Under the pieces are notes generated by a model. That model was given only the letters and a program-made list of their open reading frames with translations, was not told the origin of the DNA and ran no database searches. Below are positions 22,841 through 23,794 of a stretch of 23,794 nucleotides of DNA, one piece after another (the first letter of the stretch is position 1; every line of letters starts with the position of its first letter). A program made the position numbers and the translations under genes. The DNA is taken from assembly GCA_900549975.1 (NCBI GenBank), contig URQK01000016.1, forward strand, positions 1 to 23,794. The letters run 5' to 3'. The stretch is from an uncultured Mollicutes bacterium (lineage in GTDB: Bacteria > Bacillota_I > Bacilli_A > RFN20 > CAG-826).

Positions 22841-23239
22841 ATGAAATTACATCTAAAAATTATTAATCTAGAAGGTGTATATTTAGAAAAGGATGTTGAT
22901 TTTCTTAATATTAACACCACTGCTGGTGAGTTAACTATTTTAGCAAAGCACCAACCTTTAATTACTAATATAAATATTTCTACTTTATATTATGGAGATG
23001 AAGGTGAAAATCATTATTATGCTATATCTGGTGGAACGCTTTTTATTGATGAAAAAGAATGTAAGATTATTACTTCAGCAATAGAAGATAAAGATAGTAT
23101 TGATGTTGAACGTGCTAATAAGTCTAAAGAACGTGCTACTATAAGATTAAATGATAAGAATAATCCTGATATTGACTTTGTTCGCGCTGAAGCCTCATTA
23201 AAAAGAGCAATTAATAGAATAAATTTAACAAAAAAATAA
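22841..23239 (+). CDS. atpC: ATP synthase F1 subunit epsilon
   Basis: A 132-residue protein with the N-terminal beta-barrel (GELTILAKHQPLIT, AISGGTLF) that couples gamma to the c-ring and a full C-terminal two-helix arm (ERANKSKERATIRL, then RAEASLKRAINRI) that can inhibit ATP hydrolysis. It starts one base after the atpD stop with no clear ribosome binding site of its own, so it probably depends on translation of atpD. Confidence 0.92.
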   Translation: MKLHLKIINLEGVYLEKDVDFLNINTTAGELTILAKHQPLITNINISTLYYGDEGENHYYAISGGTLFIDEKECKIITSAIEDKDSIDVERANKSKERATIRLNDKNNPDIDFVRAEASLKRAINRINLTKK

Positions 23240-23251
23240 AATATTTTAGGT

Positions 23252-23276
23252 AAGAGTTACAATTTGTAACTCTTTT
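23252..23276 (+). terminator. Terminator of the ATP synthase operon
   Basis: A perfect 9-bp stem (AAGAGTTAC with GTAACTCTT, loop AATTT) is followed by a short T-rich tail. It lies 12 bases after the atpC stop and overlaps the region where a -35 for the next gene would be. Confidence 0.75.
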
Positions 23277-23280
23277 CATT

Positions 23281-23286
23281 TATAAT
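23281..23286 (+). promoter_or_regulatory. -10 element for the last gene
   Basis: TATAAT lies 24 bases before ATG 23311. The best -35 candidate, TTACAA at 18 bases, is weak and lies inside the terminator hairpin. Confidence 0.5.
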
Positions 23287-23310
23287 AGAATTGTTTCAAG
23301 GACATAAAAA

Positions 23311-23794
23311 ATGAAAAATATTATTGAGCAAATTTGTAAAGAACTTTATAATACTGAAAGAACAAGTAAAAATTCAGTTAAATTTAAAAATGAAGTTAAA
23401 AATCTTAATGTTGGACAAATCGCAAATTATTTTGCTTTAAGAAACTTTTTTAATTATACGCATAAAAAAGCATATAATTTAGTGATTAGTGCTTCATATG
23501 ATGAGATCAACAAAATTACTAAAATACATTCTTCAATAGAACAATTAGTCGAGAGTTTTAAAAAGTATTTTTTAAAGAATTATTTTGCCACTGATTTAAT
23601 GGATGTAATTACTGGTAATAAAATAGTAGATGATGATTATTTTAATAAAATGAGTGATTATATTAAAGCATCGAATAATTGTAATTTATTTAATATTTAT
23701 TTGAAAATACTTCTTATAGCTAATGATATTCATGATAATTGGGTTATGAAAAATGCTTATAAGTATGACCGTGATATTAATAAATTATTTCAAC
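23311..23794 (+). CDS. Unrecognised protein, cut by the window end
   Basis: An open frame from ATG 23311, with an AAGGA site 12 bases upstream, to the last base gives 161 residues without a stop. The product starts MKNIIEQICKELYNTER and is rich in Lys, Asn, Ile and Tyr; it looks helical and soluble, with no membrane segment, signal peptide or known motif visible. I do not recognise the family. The full gene continues past the window. Confidence 0.7.
   Translation, partial: MKNIIEQICKELYNTERTSKNSVKFKNEVKNLNVGQIANYFALRNFFNYTHKKAYNLVISASYDEINKITKIHSSIEQLVESFKKYFLKNYFATDLMDVITGNKIVDDDYFNKMSDYIKASNNCNLFNIYLKILLIANDIHDNWVMKNAYKYDRDINKLFQ

Noticed and set aside
1..23794. CRISPR array, tRNA or rRNA genes
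   Set aside because: No regularly spaced repeats, cloverleaf sequences or rRNA signatures were found on either strand.

Overview
The window is about 24 kb of AT-rich DNA from a low-GC Gram-positive bacterium, most likely an uncultured gut-type member of the Bacilli or former Tenericutes (Erysipelotrichales, RF39 or Acholeplasmatales-like). I infer this from strong AGGAGG-type ribosome binding sites, a Bacilli-style F-type ATP synthase operon, cre-like operators, a YugI/GSP13-type S1 domain next to pgi, and surface glycan proteins like those of gut Firmicutes. The assignment rests on gene content and memory of families, not on a database search. All 21 genes with a visible end stop at TAA (15) or TAG (6), none at TGA, and Trp is encoded by TGG.

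Region 1 (1-8205, + strand) is a surface and carbohydrate locus. An AgrC-type GHKL sensor kinase comes first and ends at a strong terminator that contains a cre-like site. A four-gene cluster follows: a lipoprotein with two Ig-like domains and a carbohydrate-binding-like C-terminal domain; a 1033-residue GH3 glycosidase with its domains in swapped order and a membrane segment near each end; a previously unlisted 41-residue peptide gene; and a secreted or membrane-anchored protein with one Ig-like domain and two more copies of the same carbohydrate-binding-like domain. The likely picture is a membrane-bound beta-glycosidase working with two glycan-binding surface proteins under carbon-catabolite control. 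No transporter is present in the window.

Region 2 (8210-11624, - strand) holds a HAD phosphatase, ispD, and a fused S1-domain/glucose-6-phosphate isomerase gene. The fusion carries a very good internal Shine-Dalgarno and ATG exactly where a normal Pgi would begin.

Region 3 (11653-15945, + strand) has a membrane-anchored LemA-like protein, cofactor-independent phosphoglycerate mutase, and an M3 family oligoendopeptidase. A small minus-strand membrane protein converges on the peptidase gene across a bidirectional terminator.

Region 4 (16363-23276, + strand) is the complete ATP synthase operon atpI-B-E-F-H-A-G-D-C, driven by a clear promoter and closed by a terminator. The c subunit carries a two-carboxylate (E37/E70) Na+-type ion site, which suggests coupling to sodium. 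The window ends inside an unrecognised gene.
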